Below are positions 39,164 to 47,501 of a DNA stretch of 64,000 bases, piece by piece. How positions within the stretch are numbered: the stretch's first letter is position 1; each line of letters begins with the position of its first letter. A program made the position numbers and the translations under genes. The notes under the pieces were generated by a model. The model was not told the origin of the DNA and did not search any database. It saw nothing but the letters and a program-made list of their open reading frames with translations. The stretch is from an uncultured Flavobacteriales bacterium (GTDB lineage: Bacteria; Bacteroidota; Bacteroidia; Flavobacteriales; BACL11): NCBI GenBank assembly GCA_949372805.1, contig CASIBH010000007.1, forward strand, positions 1 to 64,000, read 5' to 3'.

Positions 39164-39562
39164 GTGAAAAATATTTCATATTCGTTAGATAATGTTGGTA
39201 TAGTAGCTAGTTCGTTATGTATGATACATTGTATTGGAACCCCTTTTTTATTTATTGCTAAGGCATGTACATCATCTTGTTGCTCAGAAGCTCCATTATG
39301 GTGGCAAACAATTGATTATTTATTTTTAATAATTTCATTTGTAGCTATTTATTTTGTCACTAAAAAAACAAGTTTGATCTGGATAAAAATAGCTTTTTGG
39401 GCCTCATGGTTTATCTTATTTATAACTATATTGAATCATACATTTACAATTTTTGAAGCTCCTAAAAACTTTATATATATTCCTGCAGCAGCTATAATTA
39501 TTTTACATTTTTATAATTTGAGATTTTGTGAATGCTCAGAAGATGGTTGTTGTGTAGACTAA
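39164..39562 (+). CDS. MerC-domain membrane protein
   Basis: Small inner-membrane protein (132 residues, GTG start) with the MerC pattern. The first helix holds Cys and His (VASSLCMIHCIGTPFLF), followed by CTSSCC, three further helices (about 47-62, 70-90, 98-115) and a Cys-rich tail (FCECSEDGCC). MerC proteins in mercury operons move Hg2+ across the membrane. In Bacteroidota, stand-alone MerC-domain proteins next to Fur-family genes are thought to handle other metals. No merA or merP is present, so mercury resistance is unlikely. Divergent from the Fur-family gene and probably controlled by it. Confidence 0.82.
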   Translation: MKNISYSLDNVGIVASSLCMIHCIGTPFLFIAKACTSSCCSEAPLWWQTIDYLFLIISFVAIYFVTKKTSLIWIKIAFWASWFILFITILNHTFTIFEAPKNFIYIPAAAIIILHFYNLRFCECSEDGCCVD

Positions 39563-39708
39563 ATAAATATTAGATAATCAATGTTTAAGACAAAGAAATA
39601 ATTATCTGCAAATCAACATATCTAGAAATTATAATGTACCAATTCATAAAACCAAAACAACAATTGGGTTTTACTATCTTAGCAATATAAATTAACTTCT
39701 TACTTATT

Positions 39709-42700
39709 ATGAAATCACTAAAATATATCTATATATTAATACTTTGTATTACAACTTCTTCAACCAATATTTTTGCTGAAGAAAAGAAAAAAACTAATCA
39801 AGAGAAAAAAGATAATAGCACAATATACTCTGGATTAAAGTTTAGAAGTATAGGACCCGCACTCATGTCAGGAAGAATATCTGATATTGTGATTCATCCA
39901 GAAAACGAGAATTTGTGGTACGTTACAGCAGGCTCTGGGGGAGTGTGGAAAACAGAAAATTCAGGTACAACATGGGAATCAATTTTTGATGGTCAAAAAA
40001 GTTACTCAATTGGATGTATTTCTTTAGATCCACAGGATCCAAATATTATTTGGGTAGGCACTGGAGAAAATGTTGGAGGTAGACATGTAGCTTATGGAGA
40101 TGGTGTTTATAAAAGTGAAGATGCTGGCAAAACATGGAAAAACATGGGTTTAAAAAAATCTGAGCACCTTTCTAAAATCGTAATCCATCCAAAGAATTCA
40201 AATATAATTTGGATAGCCTCTCAAGGACCTTTATGGAGTAAAGGTGGAGAGAGAGGTATTTACAAATCCATAGATGGAGGGAAATCCTGGACTCAAACTC
40301 TTGGAGATAATGAGTGGATTGGAGCAACTGATTTATTAATTGATACAAGAGACTCTGATATATTATATGCCGCAACATGGCAAAGACATAGGACTGTAGC
40401 TGGATATTTAGGTGGTGGCCCAGGAAGTGCAATTTATAAATCTAATAATGGAGGAGATAGTTGGGTTAAACTTAAAAGTGGTCTACCAATAAGTAATATG
40501 GGTAAAATTGGTTTAGTTCTTTCTCCTCAAAATCCAGATGTAATTTATGCAGCAATTGAATTGGATCGTAGAACAGGTGGTGTATATAAAAGTTCAAACA
40601 AAGGAGCAAGCTGGACTAAGATGAGTGATGCAGTAGCGGGGGGAACAGGGCCTCATTATTATCAAGAGCTATATGCTTCTCCGCACAATTTTGATGAATT
40701 ATATCTTGCAGATAATTATATGCAAGTTTCATATAATGGTGGAAAGACATTTAGTCGTATGAATGAAACTGAAAAGCATGTAGATAATCATGCTGTAGCA
40801 TTTAAAAAGAGTGATAAAAATTATTTGCTAGTAGGTTGTGACGGAGGATTATACGAAAGCTTTGATAATACTAAAAATTGGAAATTTATTGATAATTTAC
40901 CGTTAACTCAATTTTATAAAATTGCTGTTGATGATAGTAAACCATTTTATAATGTATATGGTGGAACACAAGATAACAATACACAAGGAGCGCCATCAAG
41001 AACTGATAATATTCATGGTATTAGAAACTCAGACTGGTTTATTGTACTTGGTGGGGATGGTCACCAACCAGCAACTGAGCCAGAAAATCCAAATATTGTT
41101 TATGCACAATGGCAAAGAGGAAATTTAAATAGGCATGACAGAACAACTGGAGAGAATACAAATATTAAACCCCAACCTGAACTTGGAGAAAAAACAGAGA
41201 GATTTAACTGGGACGCACCAATCTTAGTTAGCCCTCACAATCCTAAAAAATTATATTTTGCCTCTCAAAGAGTTTGGAAATCAGATGATAGAGGCGATTC
41301 TTGGGAAACAATTTCTGAAGATCTTACGAATAATATTCCAAGACTATCAACGCCTTTTTACGAATCAAAACAAAAATGGAATAATGCCTGGGATGTACGT
41401 GCAATGTCAAACTATAGCACTATAACATCTCTATCTGAATCTCCAATTCAGGAAGGTCTCATTTATGCTGGCACAGATGATGGTATTATTCAAGTAACAG
41501 AAAATGGAGGAGAAACATGGCAAAAAATTAACTTTAAAAAAATGATTGGCCTACCAGAAACTGCATTTGTAAATGATATTAAAGCAGATCTATATAATAA
41601 AAATACTGTATATGCAGTATTTGACAATCATAAGTTTGGGGATTATACCCCTTATATTTATAAGAGTAAAAATAAAGGCTTTACATGGCAAAAGATGTCT
41701 AATAATCTACCGGAGAAAACAATTCTATGGAGAATAGTGCAAGATCACATAAATAGTAATTTATTTTTTTTAGGCACTGAATTTGGAGTATATTTCTCTA
41801 ATAATGGGGGAAAAGAATGGATTAAACTTAATGGAGGAATGCCAAATATATCAGTTAGAGATATTGCAATACAAAAAAGAGAAAATGATCTTGTACTAGG
41901 GACTTTCGGAAGAGGAATCTATATTTTAGATGATTACTCAGCATTAAGAACATTTAACAATAGAGAGGATAAGCCTAAACTATTTTCACCTAGAAACAGC
42001 TATTGGTATAAACAAAAAAGAATATTAGGAGGAAGTAAAAAAGCATCCCAGGGTGACAATTATTTCATAGCAGAAAATCCTCCATTTGGGGTAGAATTCA
42101 CATATTATCTTAACGAAGAAATTCTCTCACAAAAGAAAATTAGAGAAAAGAAAGAAAAAAAAGCTGAAGAAGAAAATGAAATAATTGAGATTCCGGATTG
42201 GAAAATTTTAGAGACTGAAGAAAAAGAAATTAATCCAGCAATATGGGTATTCATTTATTCTGAAAATAATATAATTAGAAAGGTTAAAGCAAAAAATAAA
42301 AAGGGATTTAGTAGAGTAAGCTGGAATCTTTCATCAGAATCAAAATCTTTAATTTCATCAGAAAATTTTAATAATGATGAATCGGGATACATGGTAAATC
42401 CAGGAAAATATTCCGCAAAACTTTTTAAACAAGTTGCAGGAGAATTTATTTCTATTTCAGAAAAAATAACTTTTAATGTAGAGCAATTAAATAAGAGTTC
42501 AATCAGAGGTAACCCGATTGCTATAACATCAGAATTTAACGATAAGATTTATAATTTAAGAGATAATGCAAATGATTTATCTAATAACATTAAAGATTTA
42601 AAAACTAAAATCAGTGTTATGCTAAAGGCATATGAAAGAGCTACATCACTTAATAAAAACTTACATATTTCTCTATTAAATAATAGAACTAAAATTTTAG

Positions 42701-42963
42701 ACCTTCAAGAGAAGCTTGGGGGAAGTAAAGTACGTAAAGAAATTGGAGAAGAAAATGAATACCCATCTATGTGGTCATATCTATGGTCAGCAAGTAGTGG
42801 TTCAAACTCAACATATGGCCCAACAAAAACGCATAAAGAAAGTTTAGAAAGTGCCAATAAAATATTCTTTGAGCTTAAAAATAATTTCAAAAATATTGAA
42901 AAGGATATTAAACCACTTGAAGAGCAGTTAAATAAAATTGGAGCGCCAAAAATTAAAAAATAA
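39709..42963 (+). CDS. Secreted sialidase-like / VPS10-like beta-propeller protein with Asp-box repeats
   Basis: Exported protein of 1084 residues and unknown role. A signal peptide (YIYILILCITTSSTNIFAEE) is followed by a propeller region (about 45-760) with nine or so Asp-box motifs of the form S-x-D-x-G-x-T-W, for example SEDAGKTWK, SIDGGKSWT, SNNGGDSWV, SDDRGDSWE and TENGGETWQ. This resembles the BNR/sortilin-VPS10 fold. The C-terminal 280 residues include a Lys/Glu-rich stretch and a coiled-coil region. No sialidase catalytic residues could be assigned. No T9SS C-terminal domain is evident. The nitroreductase gene follows by 2 bases. Confidence 0.85.
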   Translation: MKSLKYIYILILCITTSSTNIFAEEKKKTNQEKKDNSTIYSGLKFRSIGPALMSGRISDIVIHPENENLWYVTAGSGGVWKTENSGTTWESIFDGQKSYSIGCISLDPQDPNIIWVGTGENVGGRHVAYGDGVYKSEDAGKTWKNMGLKKSEHLSKIVIHPKNSNIIWIASQGPLWSKGGERGIYKSIDGGKSWTQTLGDNEWIGATDLLIDTRDSDILYAATWQRHRTVAGYLGGGPGSAIYKSNNGGDSWVKLKSGLPISNMGKIGLVLSPQNPDVIYAAIELDRRTGGVYKSSNKGASWTKMSDAVAGGTGPHYYQELYASPHNFDELYLADNYMQVSYNGGKTFSRMNETEKHVDNHAVAFKKSDKNYLLVGCDGGLYESFDNTKNWKFIDNLPLTQFYKIAVDDSKPFYNVYGGTQDNNTQGAPSRTDNIHGIRNSDWFIVLGGDGHQPATEPENPNIVYAQWQRGNLNRHDRTTGENTNIKPQPELGEKTERFNWDAPILVSPHNPKKLYFASQRVWKSDDRGDSWETISEDLTNNIPRLSTPFYESKQKWNNAWDVRAMSNYSTITSLSESPIQEGLIYAGTDDGIIQVTENGGETWQKINFKKMIGLPETAFVNDIKADLYNKNTVYAVFDNHKFGDYTPYIYKSKNKGFTWQKMSNNLPEKTILWRIVQDHINSNLFFLGTEFGVYFSNNGGKEWIKLNGGMPNISVRDIAIQKRENDLVLGTFGRGIYILDDYSALRTFNNREDKPKLFSPRNSYWYKQKRILGGSKKASQGDNYFIAENPPFGVEFTYYLNEEILSQKKIREKKEKKAEEENEIIEIPDWKILETEEKEINPAIWVFIYSENNIIRKVKAKNKKGFSRVSWNLSSESKSLISSENFNNDESGYMVNPGKYSAKLFKQVAGEFISISEKITFNVEQLNKSSIRGNPIAITSEFNDKIYNLRDNANDLSNNIKDLKTKISVMLKAYERATSLNKNLHISLLNNRTKILDLQEKLGGSKVRKEIGEENEYPSMWSYLWSASSGSNSTYGPTKTHKESLESANKIFFELKNNFKNIEKDIKPLEEQLNKIGAPKIKK

Positions 42964-42965
42964 AT

Positions 42966-43673
42966 ATGGATTTTTTTGAAGTTATAAAAAAACGAAGGTC
43001 GGTTAGGAAATTTACAAAAACTAAAGTCCCTGAGTCTATAATGAGAAAGTGTTTAAACGCCTCATTGCTAGCGGCTAATTCATCTAATTTACAGCCATGG
43101 GAATTCTACTGGATACGAAAGCCTATAAAAAAAGGTAAAATTGTAGAAGCTTGTTTTCATCAAAACGCAGCCAAGACAGCACAAGAGATAGTAGTTGCAG
43201 TATCGAGAATAGATACATGGAAAAGAAATCGTGATTTAATTATTGAAGATTATAAAAAAAGTAATAAGCTAATTCCTTTAGTAAAAAAGTATTACAATCA
43301 AATAATACCATTTGCATATTATCATGATAGATTTGGTGTTTTAGGACTAATAAAACGTATAATTTTTGTATTTATAAATATAGTAGGGTATTTTAAACCT
43401 ATAATTAGAGGGCCAATCTATAAATATCAATTATTTGAAGCAGTTAGTAAAACAACAGCCTTGGCTTGCCAAAACTTTATGATGGCACTTGTTGCAGAAG
43501 GATTTGATTCTTGTCCAATGGAAGGGTTTGATGAAAAAAGAGTTAAAAAAATACTAAATTTAAATTGGCAATCACACGTAGTTATGATCTTTGGTGTAGG
43601 ACAAGCTAAAAAAAATGGTGTATATGGAGATCGCTTTAGGATTGATAATAAATTAGTTATAAAAGAGGTTTAA
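42966..43673 (+). CDS. Nitroreductase family protein
   Basis: FMN-dependent nitroreductase-fold protein, 235 residues. The N-terminal FMN-binding signature KKRRSVRKFTKTKVPE, the SNLQPWEFYWI stretch and LACQNFMMALVAEGFDSCPMEGFDE are typical. A middle insertion with hydrophobic residues (about 120-150) is somewhat unusual and could touch the membrane. The substrate is unknown (quinones, nitro-compounds or flavin chemistry). It starts 2 bases after the Asp-box protein gene, so the two are co-transcribed, though a functional link is not obvious. Confidence 0.87.
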   Translation: MDFFEVIKKRRSVRKFTKTKVPESIMRKCLNASLLAANSSNLQPWEFYWIRKPIKKGKIVEACFHQNAAKTAQEIVVAVSRIDTWKRNRDLIIEDYKKSNKLIPLVKKYYNQIIPFAYYHDRFGVLGLIKRIIFVFINIVGYFKPIIRGPIYKYQLFEAVSKTTALACQNFMMALVAEGFDSCPMEGFDEKRVKKILNLNWQSHVVMIFGVGQAKKNGVYGDRFRIDNKLVIKEV

Positions 43674-43683
43674 AATATATCAA

Positions 43684-44253
43684 TTAGTAATTCTCAACAT
43701 AATTTTTAAAATTACTTAAGTACGCATAACTTTTTCGCTTAATCTTGTTAGACATAAAAAATGAAGAAACTTTAGTATAGGTGTTAAATTCATACTCATG
43801 ACTTCTAAAAAAAATTGTTTTATTGTCACCCATTTTAATAAATCTATATGTAATTATATTTTTAACTGCACCAGAATTATAAATTAGAATTTTTTGATTT
43901 GGTAAATTGCTTAATATAACCTCTTCTGTTATAACAATTTTTCTAGAGACAGATTCGTTTGAATTAAAAATTGTAGTAATTTCAGCAATTGATCCAGTAT
44001 TTCTTGATTTACCTTTTATAACATCATAACTAATAAACCCATCCATATAGTTCTTCATTAATGATGTGTTTTCGTGCAATTCAATTACATTTTCAATATT
44101 TGAATTGATAATAATATCCTCATGATATGACAAACTTCCTTGAAAGATAATTATATATGAAATCAATAAAATTGGAAATAATAATATTAGAAAAGGTATT
44201 TTATTAAAAACATCTCTGAATTTTACTAAAGAAATTAGCTTGTTAATCATCAT
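43684..44253 (-). CDS. Membrane-anchored SRPBCC-like protein
   Basis: Protein of 189 residues with one membrane segment (about 18-38, IPFLILLFPILLISYIIIF). A soluble domain follows that begins with strand-rich IIINSNIENVIELHENTSLMKNYMDGF, resembling the START/SRPBCC lipid-binding fold. Family assignment is by pattern only. Either of the first two Met codons may be the start. It lies downstream of the M23 peptidase gene with 44 bases between. Confidence 0.5.
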   Translation of the reverse strand: MMINKLISLVKFRDVFNKIPFLILLFPILLISYIIIFQGSLSYHEDIIINSNIENVIELHENTSLMKNYMDGFISYDVIKGKSRNTGSIAEITTIFNSNESVSRKIVITEEVILSNLPNQKILIYNSGAVKNIITYRFIKMGDNKTIFFRSHEYEFNTYTKVSSFFMSNKIKRKSYAYLSNFKNYVENY

Positions 44254-44297
44254 CTTTATTGTCTCTCTATTTCAATTAACTATATATTAATATATTT

Positions 44298-45527
44298 TTA
44301 TTTATTAAAAATTAACTTCTTCTCAACTGTCCCATCATTATACAAATAAAATAGAGTTCTATTACTAACTTCTGAAACCTCCTTTCCTAATATATTACTA
44401 ATTCTAACTAATTTTCTAACTATATTATTTTTATCTTCAATTAATACTGGAGATTGGTATTGAAATTTATGAGTGTATAGCTGACTATTAAATTCAATCT
44501 CAAACTCCCAAACACCAAATGGACCATTCAAAGGAAGTAATTTTTGCCAATAATACCATGAAGCATTAAACGTTGACGAAGACAATTGAATCCAGGAGTC
44601 CCATACAATATTATTAGGAGAAATAATTCTATAGTGAGCTGAATCTCCTAACTCTCGATCAGAATAATATGCGGCAAAAAAAACTGTATCTCCAATAATA
44701 AAATCATTTGCCATATTTGGTTCTTCATTAATACCTGGACATCCATGAATAGGCTTTGAATCGTGAGTTAATAAAGCATTAAGAACTGGTTGTCTATAAT
44801 TTTGCTGACTTGACCACCAGGAAATAGAATTTAAATTATTACATGAGCCTTGAAAAGGATCAATTAAATTCCAAGCACTATCATATATTTCTAAATGTAA
44901 ATGAGGACCTGTGGAGTTACCAGAGCTAGCAACTTTACCCAATAACTCTCCCTTTGAAACAGACTGTCCTATTATTTTTGATGTTAAAGAATTCTTCTTT
45001 AAATGTCCATACCACGCAATTGAGCCATCATTATGCTGGATGTAGACTGCATTCCAAGTTCCCCCCATAGTGTTAGGACAATGATCATCATTGTGTCCGT
45101 CATGCTTATTAATGATTATTCCATCTTCAGCAGCAATAACATCCACATAATCATTGTCATAAAGATACCATGGAAAAGGCCATGTAAATATATCTGTTCC
45201 CTTATGGCCATCATACGATCTATTTAGACAACTATAGTCTAGTATTGAGGCTAGTGATGTATCCTGATCTACAAAGTTTGATATACCAAAATAGTTATTA
45301 AAGGATAATGAGGTATCTTTTCGCAGAGGCCAAATAAATGATATAGATTGATTTTTATTTAAAATTATCTTATCGCTAAGTAATTTTAAATTCTCTTTTA
45401 TTTCATTAGAAATTATAATCCTATCTAGATTACTTAAGCATTTATCATTGTTATATAGATTATATTCCCCGCCACCACTATTAAAGTCTTGAGCAAAGAT
45501 TATTAAAGGAAAGAAAAATAATATCAA
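44298..45527 (-). CDS. Secreted M23 (LytM) metallopeptidase with short T9SS-type C-terminus; 5' end frameshifted
   Basis: Zinc endopeptidase probably acting on peptidoglycan or proteins outside the cell. The M23 core shows the zinc ligands in GHKGTDIFTW (His, Asp) and HLHLEIYD, plus WYGHLKK and GNSTGPH between. A C-terminal beta domain follows. The last 40 residues (VRISNILGKEV, then LFYLYNDGTVEKKLIF) look like a short T9SS sorting signal. As it stands, the frame can only begin at a TTG (45527), giving a signal peptide without a positive n-region. Removing one T in the T5 run restores a normal start at 45546 (see the separate entry). It lies 5 bases after the last YeeE gene when that start is used. 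Confidence 0.85.
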   Translation of the reverse strand: MILFFFPLIIFAQDFNSGGGEYNLYNNDKCLSNLDRIIISNEIKENLKLLSDKIILNKNQSISFIWPLRKDTSLSFNNYFGISNFVDQDTSLASILDYSCLNRSYDGHKGTDIFTWPFPWYLYDNDYVDVIAAEDGIIINKHDGHNDDHCPNTMGGTWNAVYIQHNDGSIAWYGHLKKNSLTSKIIGQSVSKGELLGKVASSGNSTGPHLHLEIYDSAWNLIDPFQGSCNNLNSISWWSSQQNYRQPVLNALLTHDSKPIHGCPGINEEPNMANDFIIGDTVFFAAYYSDRELGDSAHYRIISPNNIVWDSWIQLSSSTFNASWYYWQKLLPLNGPFGVWEFEIEFNSQLYTHKFQYQSPVLIEDKNNIVRKLVRISNILGKEVSEVSNRTLFYLYNDGTVEKKLIFNK

Positions 45528-45546
45528 AAACTAATTTTCTCATCAT
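45526..45546 (-). other. Apparent one-base frameshift in the M23 signal peptide
   Basis: On the minus strand, tandem ATGs at 45546 and 45543 open MMRKLV and then hit a T5 run (45530-45526). With one T fewer the frame continues LILFFFPLIIFAQDF into the peptidase, a textbook Sec signal. With the bases given, the two parts are out of frame and a TAG at 45533-45531 closes the peptidase frame upstream. This is either a real mutation or a sequencing or assembly error. Confidence 0.75.
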
Positions 45547-45551
45547 AAATA

Positions 45552-45965
45552 TTAATGAGGTAATTTATCTCTAAACAAGCCATAGATAAAAGTTCCAAGA
45601 ACTGAGCCTAAAATCATAATAAATACAGTTAAAAAACCATTGCCCAGTAAAACAAACATAGGCCCAGGACATGCACCTGTAACAGCCCAGCCAAGTCCAA
45701 AAATAGTTCCTCCTAAAAAATAGCGAATAAAACCAGAGGCTTTTGGTGGAAAATCAATATCAAATCCATCAATTGATTTAATGTTAAATCTTTTTATGAT
45801 CTGTACATATAATACTCCCAATGCAATTGCTGAACCAATGATTCCGTACATATGAAAGGATTCAAACCTAAACATTTCATAAATCCTAAACCAGGAAATA
45901 ATTTCTGCTTTTGTCATTATAATACCAAACAATATTCCAAGCAATAAAAATTTTAAAAATTTCAT
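45552..45965 (-). CDS. YeeE/YedE-type sulfur transporter half (DUF6691-like)
   Basis: Inner-membrane protein of 137 residues with about four hydrophobic segments. It contains the family motif region GGTIFGLGWAVTGACPGPMFVLLGNG, with a conserved Cys in the membrane, as in YeeE/YedE proteins that import thiosulfate or related sulfur species. It is one half of a split transporter; the other half lies 11 bases upstream. The two-gene form next to rhodanese and persulfide dioxygenase genes is common in Bacteroidota and Proteobacteria. Confidence 0.88.
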   Translation of the reverse strand: MKFLKFLLLGILFGIIMTKAEIISWFRIYEMFRFESFHMYGIIGSAIALGVLYVQIIKRFNIKSIDGFDIDFPPKASGFIRYFLGGTIFGLGWAVTGACPGPMFVLLGNGFLTVFIMILGSVLGTFIYGLFRDKLPH

Positions 45966-45976
45966 AATATTTTATT

Positions 45977-46552
45977 TTAAATTAAAAACCAATTTGATAA
46001 AATCATTGGTAAAATAAAGTGAGTCATCACTAAACCTCCAAAAAAGAAACCTACAACTGCAATTAAAGATGGTAATTGTAAATTACTAAGTCCTGAGATA
46101 GCGTGCCCTGAAGTACATCCTCCTGCATATCTTGTTCCAAAGCCAATAAGAATACCACCAAACAATAGAAAAAACCATCCTTTCCAAGTCTTTAGTACAC
46201 TTAAACCAAATAATTCATCAGGCATATATGTACTGCCAGCATTTTCAATACCTAATAGTTTTAAATGTGCAATAGTATTAGGGTTTAAGTCTACGCTATA
46301 ATCAATTATCATAAAATTATATGCAATATAACCGCCAATAATTGCACCTAAAACAACTACTAAATTCCATATTTGGGCTTTCCAATCAAATTTAAAAAAA
46401 TCAGAAAACTTTTCCGCACCAAGTGCAGAACACATTGTTCGTAAATTTGATGACATCCCAAATGTTTTGCCAAATAAAATTAGAAACAACATAATTAAAC
46501 TAATAATAGGGCCTGCTACATACCACGGCCAAGGATTATATATAAATTCCAT
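45977..46552 (-). CDS. YeeE/YedE-type sulfur transporter half
   Basis: Partner half of the split YeeE/YedE transporter, 191 residues with about five hydrophobic segments. The core motif GGILIGFGTRYAGGCTSGHAISGLSNLQLPS carries the conserved Cys of the family, and MCSALGAEKF is a second conserved region. It is likely to form the pore for thiosulfate or sulfane-sulfur species together with the smaller half. It follows the methyltransferase gene by 10 bases in the sulfur operon. Confidence 0.9.
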   Translation of the reverse strand: MEFIYNPWPWYVAGPIISLIMLFLILFGKTFGMSSNLRTMCSALGAEKFSDFFKFDWKAQIWNLVVVLGAIIGGYIAYNFMIIDYSVDLNPNTIAHLKLLGIENAGSTYMPDELFGLSVLKTWKGWFFLLFGGILIGFGTRYAGGCTSGHAISGLSNLQLPSLIAVVGFFFGGLVMTHFILPMILSNWFLI

Positions 46553-46562
46553 TTCTTAAATT

Positions 46563-47180
46563 TTAATTTTTAACAAGTGACACAAATGTAAAAGCTTGTG
46601 TGGAACCTGCTGGTGTTTTATGTAAAGTGTTTAACCCCTGTTTTAATGAGAAATCTTTGCTAAAAAGTAAAGATAATTCATTAATCGAATATTTACAAAT
46701 ATCTAGAGAACAACAACGATCTGGACCGTTTTCAGAGAAGGTTCCTAATACTACAGTACTAGATTCTGCTATTCCTTTTAACAAATTATCATAATATCCT
46801 TTAATATCAATTGAGTTTTGCATAAAATGAAAAACTGCCCTATCATGCCAAAGAACATATTTTTTTTTTGGAGAAAAATTTTTAATATCAGACGTTATCC
46901 ATTCAACTTGACCAGCCTTATCACCTAATCTAACTTGTGCCCTTTCTATAGCAACTTTTGAAATATCTAAAACTGTAAGATTTGTAAAGCCATCATCAAT
47001 GAGATGATCAATTAAAAAACTTTCTCCCCCTCCAACATCTATAATTGCATCATCTTTACTAATGTTAGCTTTGTAAATAAAGTCTAAAGATGTTTGCGGA
47101 GATTTTTGATACCAGCTAACTTCTTCTATTTTTTTAGAAGAATATAAATTATCCCAATGATTTATAAAATCATACGCCAT
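46563..47180 (-). CDS. SAM-dependent methyltransferase in the sulfur operon
   Basis: Class I methyltransferase of 205 residues. The N-terminus HWDNLYSSKKIEEVSWYQKSPQ and motif I IIDVGGGESFLIDHL mark a subfamily that recurs beside rhodanese and YeeE genes. DISKVAIERAQVRLG is motif II. A Cys pair occurs in DRCCSLDICKYS. Given its place between rhodanese and the YeeE halves, methylation of a thiol, sulfide or related chalcogen compound is an attractive inference, not shown. Its ATG overlaps the rhodanese stop by one base. Confidence 0.85.
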   Translation of the reverse strand: MAYDFINHWDNLYSSKKIEEVSWYQKSPQTSLDFIYKANISKDDAIIDVGGGESFLIDHLIDDGFTNLTVLDISKVAIERAQVRLGDKAGQVEWITSDIKNFSPKKKYVLWHDRAVFHFMQNSIDIKGYYDNLLKGIAESSTVVLGTFSENGPDRCCSLDICKYSINELSLLFSKDFSLKQGLNTLHKTPAGSTQAFTFVSLVKN

Positions 47181-47491
47181 TAATTAGAAACAATTTTACC
47201 ATCCCATCCTATAATTCCATTCATTAGATTATATGTTGTGAAACCTTTCATATTCATGTAATTACAAGCTTGAGCACTTCTATTACCGCTCCTACAATAA
47301 ATAAAATAGGTCTTATCTTTGTCAAGATTCTCTAGTGAGCTTACAAACTCATGGCTAGCTAAAAAATTAATTTGAATAGCTTCCTCAATAATTCCTTCAT
47401 CACACTCCTGAGGAGTCCTTACATCAAGAACAACATAATTATCTGATTGTGAAAGTAACTCATTCCAACGTTCATTTGATAAATTTTCCAT
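47180..47491 (-). CDS. Single-domain rhodanese
   Basis: Sulfurtransferase of 103 residues that carries sulfane sulfur as a Cys persulfide. The domain is complete: YVVLDVRTPQECDEG, the active-site loop IYCRSGNRSAQ with the catalytic Cys, and MNGIIGWDGKIV at the end. There is no signal peptide, so it is cytoplasmic. It lies 10 bases after the persulfide dioxygenase fusion and overlaps the methyltransferase by one base. Confidence 0.94.
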   Translation of the reverse strand: MENLSNERWNELLSQSDNYVVLDVRTPQECDEGIIEEAIQINFLASHEFVSSLENLDKDKTYFIYCRSGNRSAQACNYMNMKGFTTYNLMNGIIGWDGKIVSN

Positions 47492-47501
47492 TTCTTTTTT
47501 T

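Noticed and set aside
39164-39562. Mercury resistance operon
   Set aside because: Only a MerC-domain protein is present, with no merA, merP or merT, and the divergent regulator is of the Fur family, not MerR.
39648-39672. Hairpin with AAACC/GGGTTT arms as a terminator of the MerC-like gene
   Set aside because: The arms need a bulge and there is no T run after it, so it was not listed.
45526-45530. T5 run as a phase-variation switch of the M23 peptidase
   Set aside because: Five identical bases are too few for frequent slippage, and runs of this size are everywhere in this genome.
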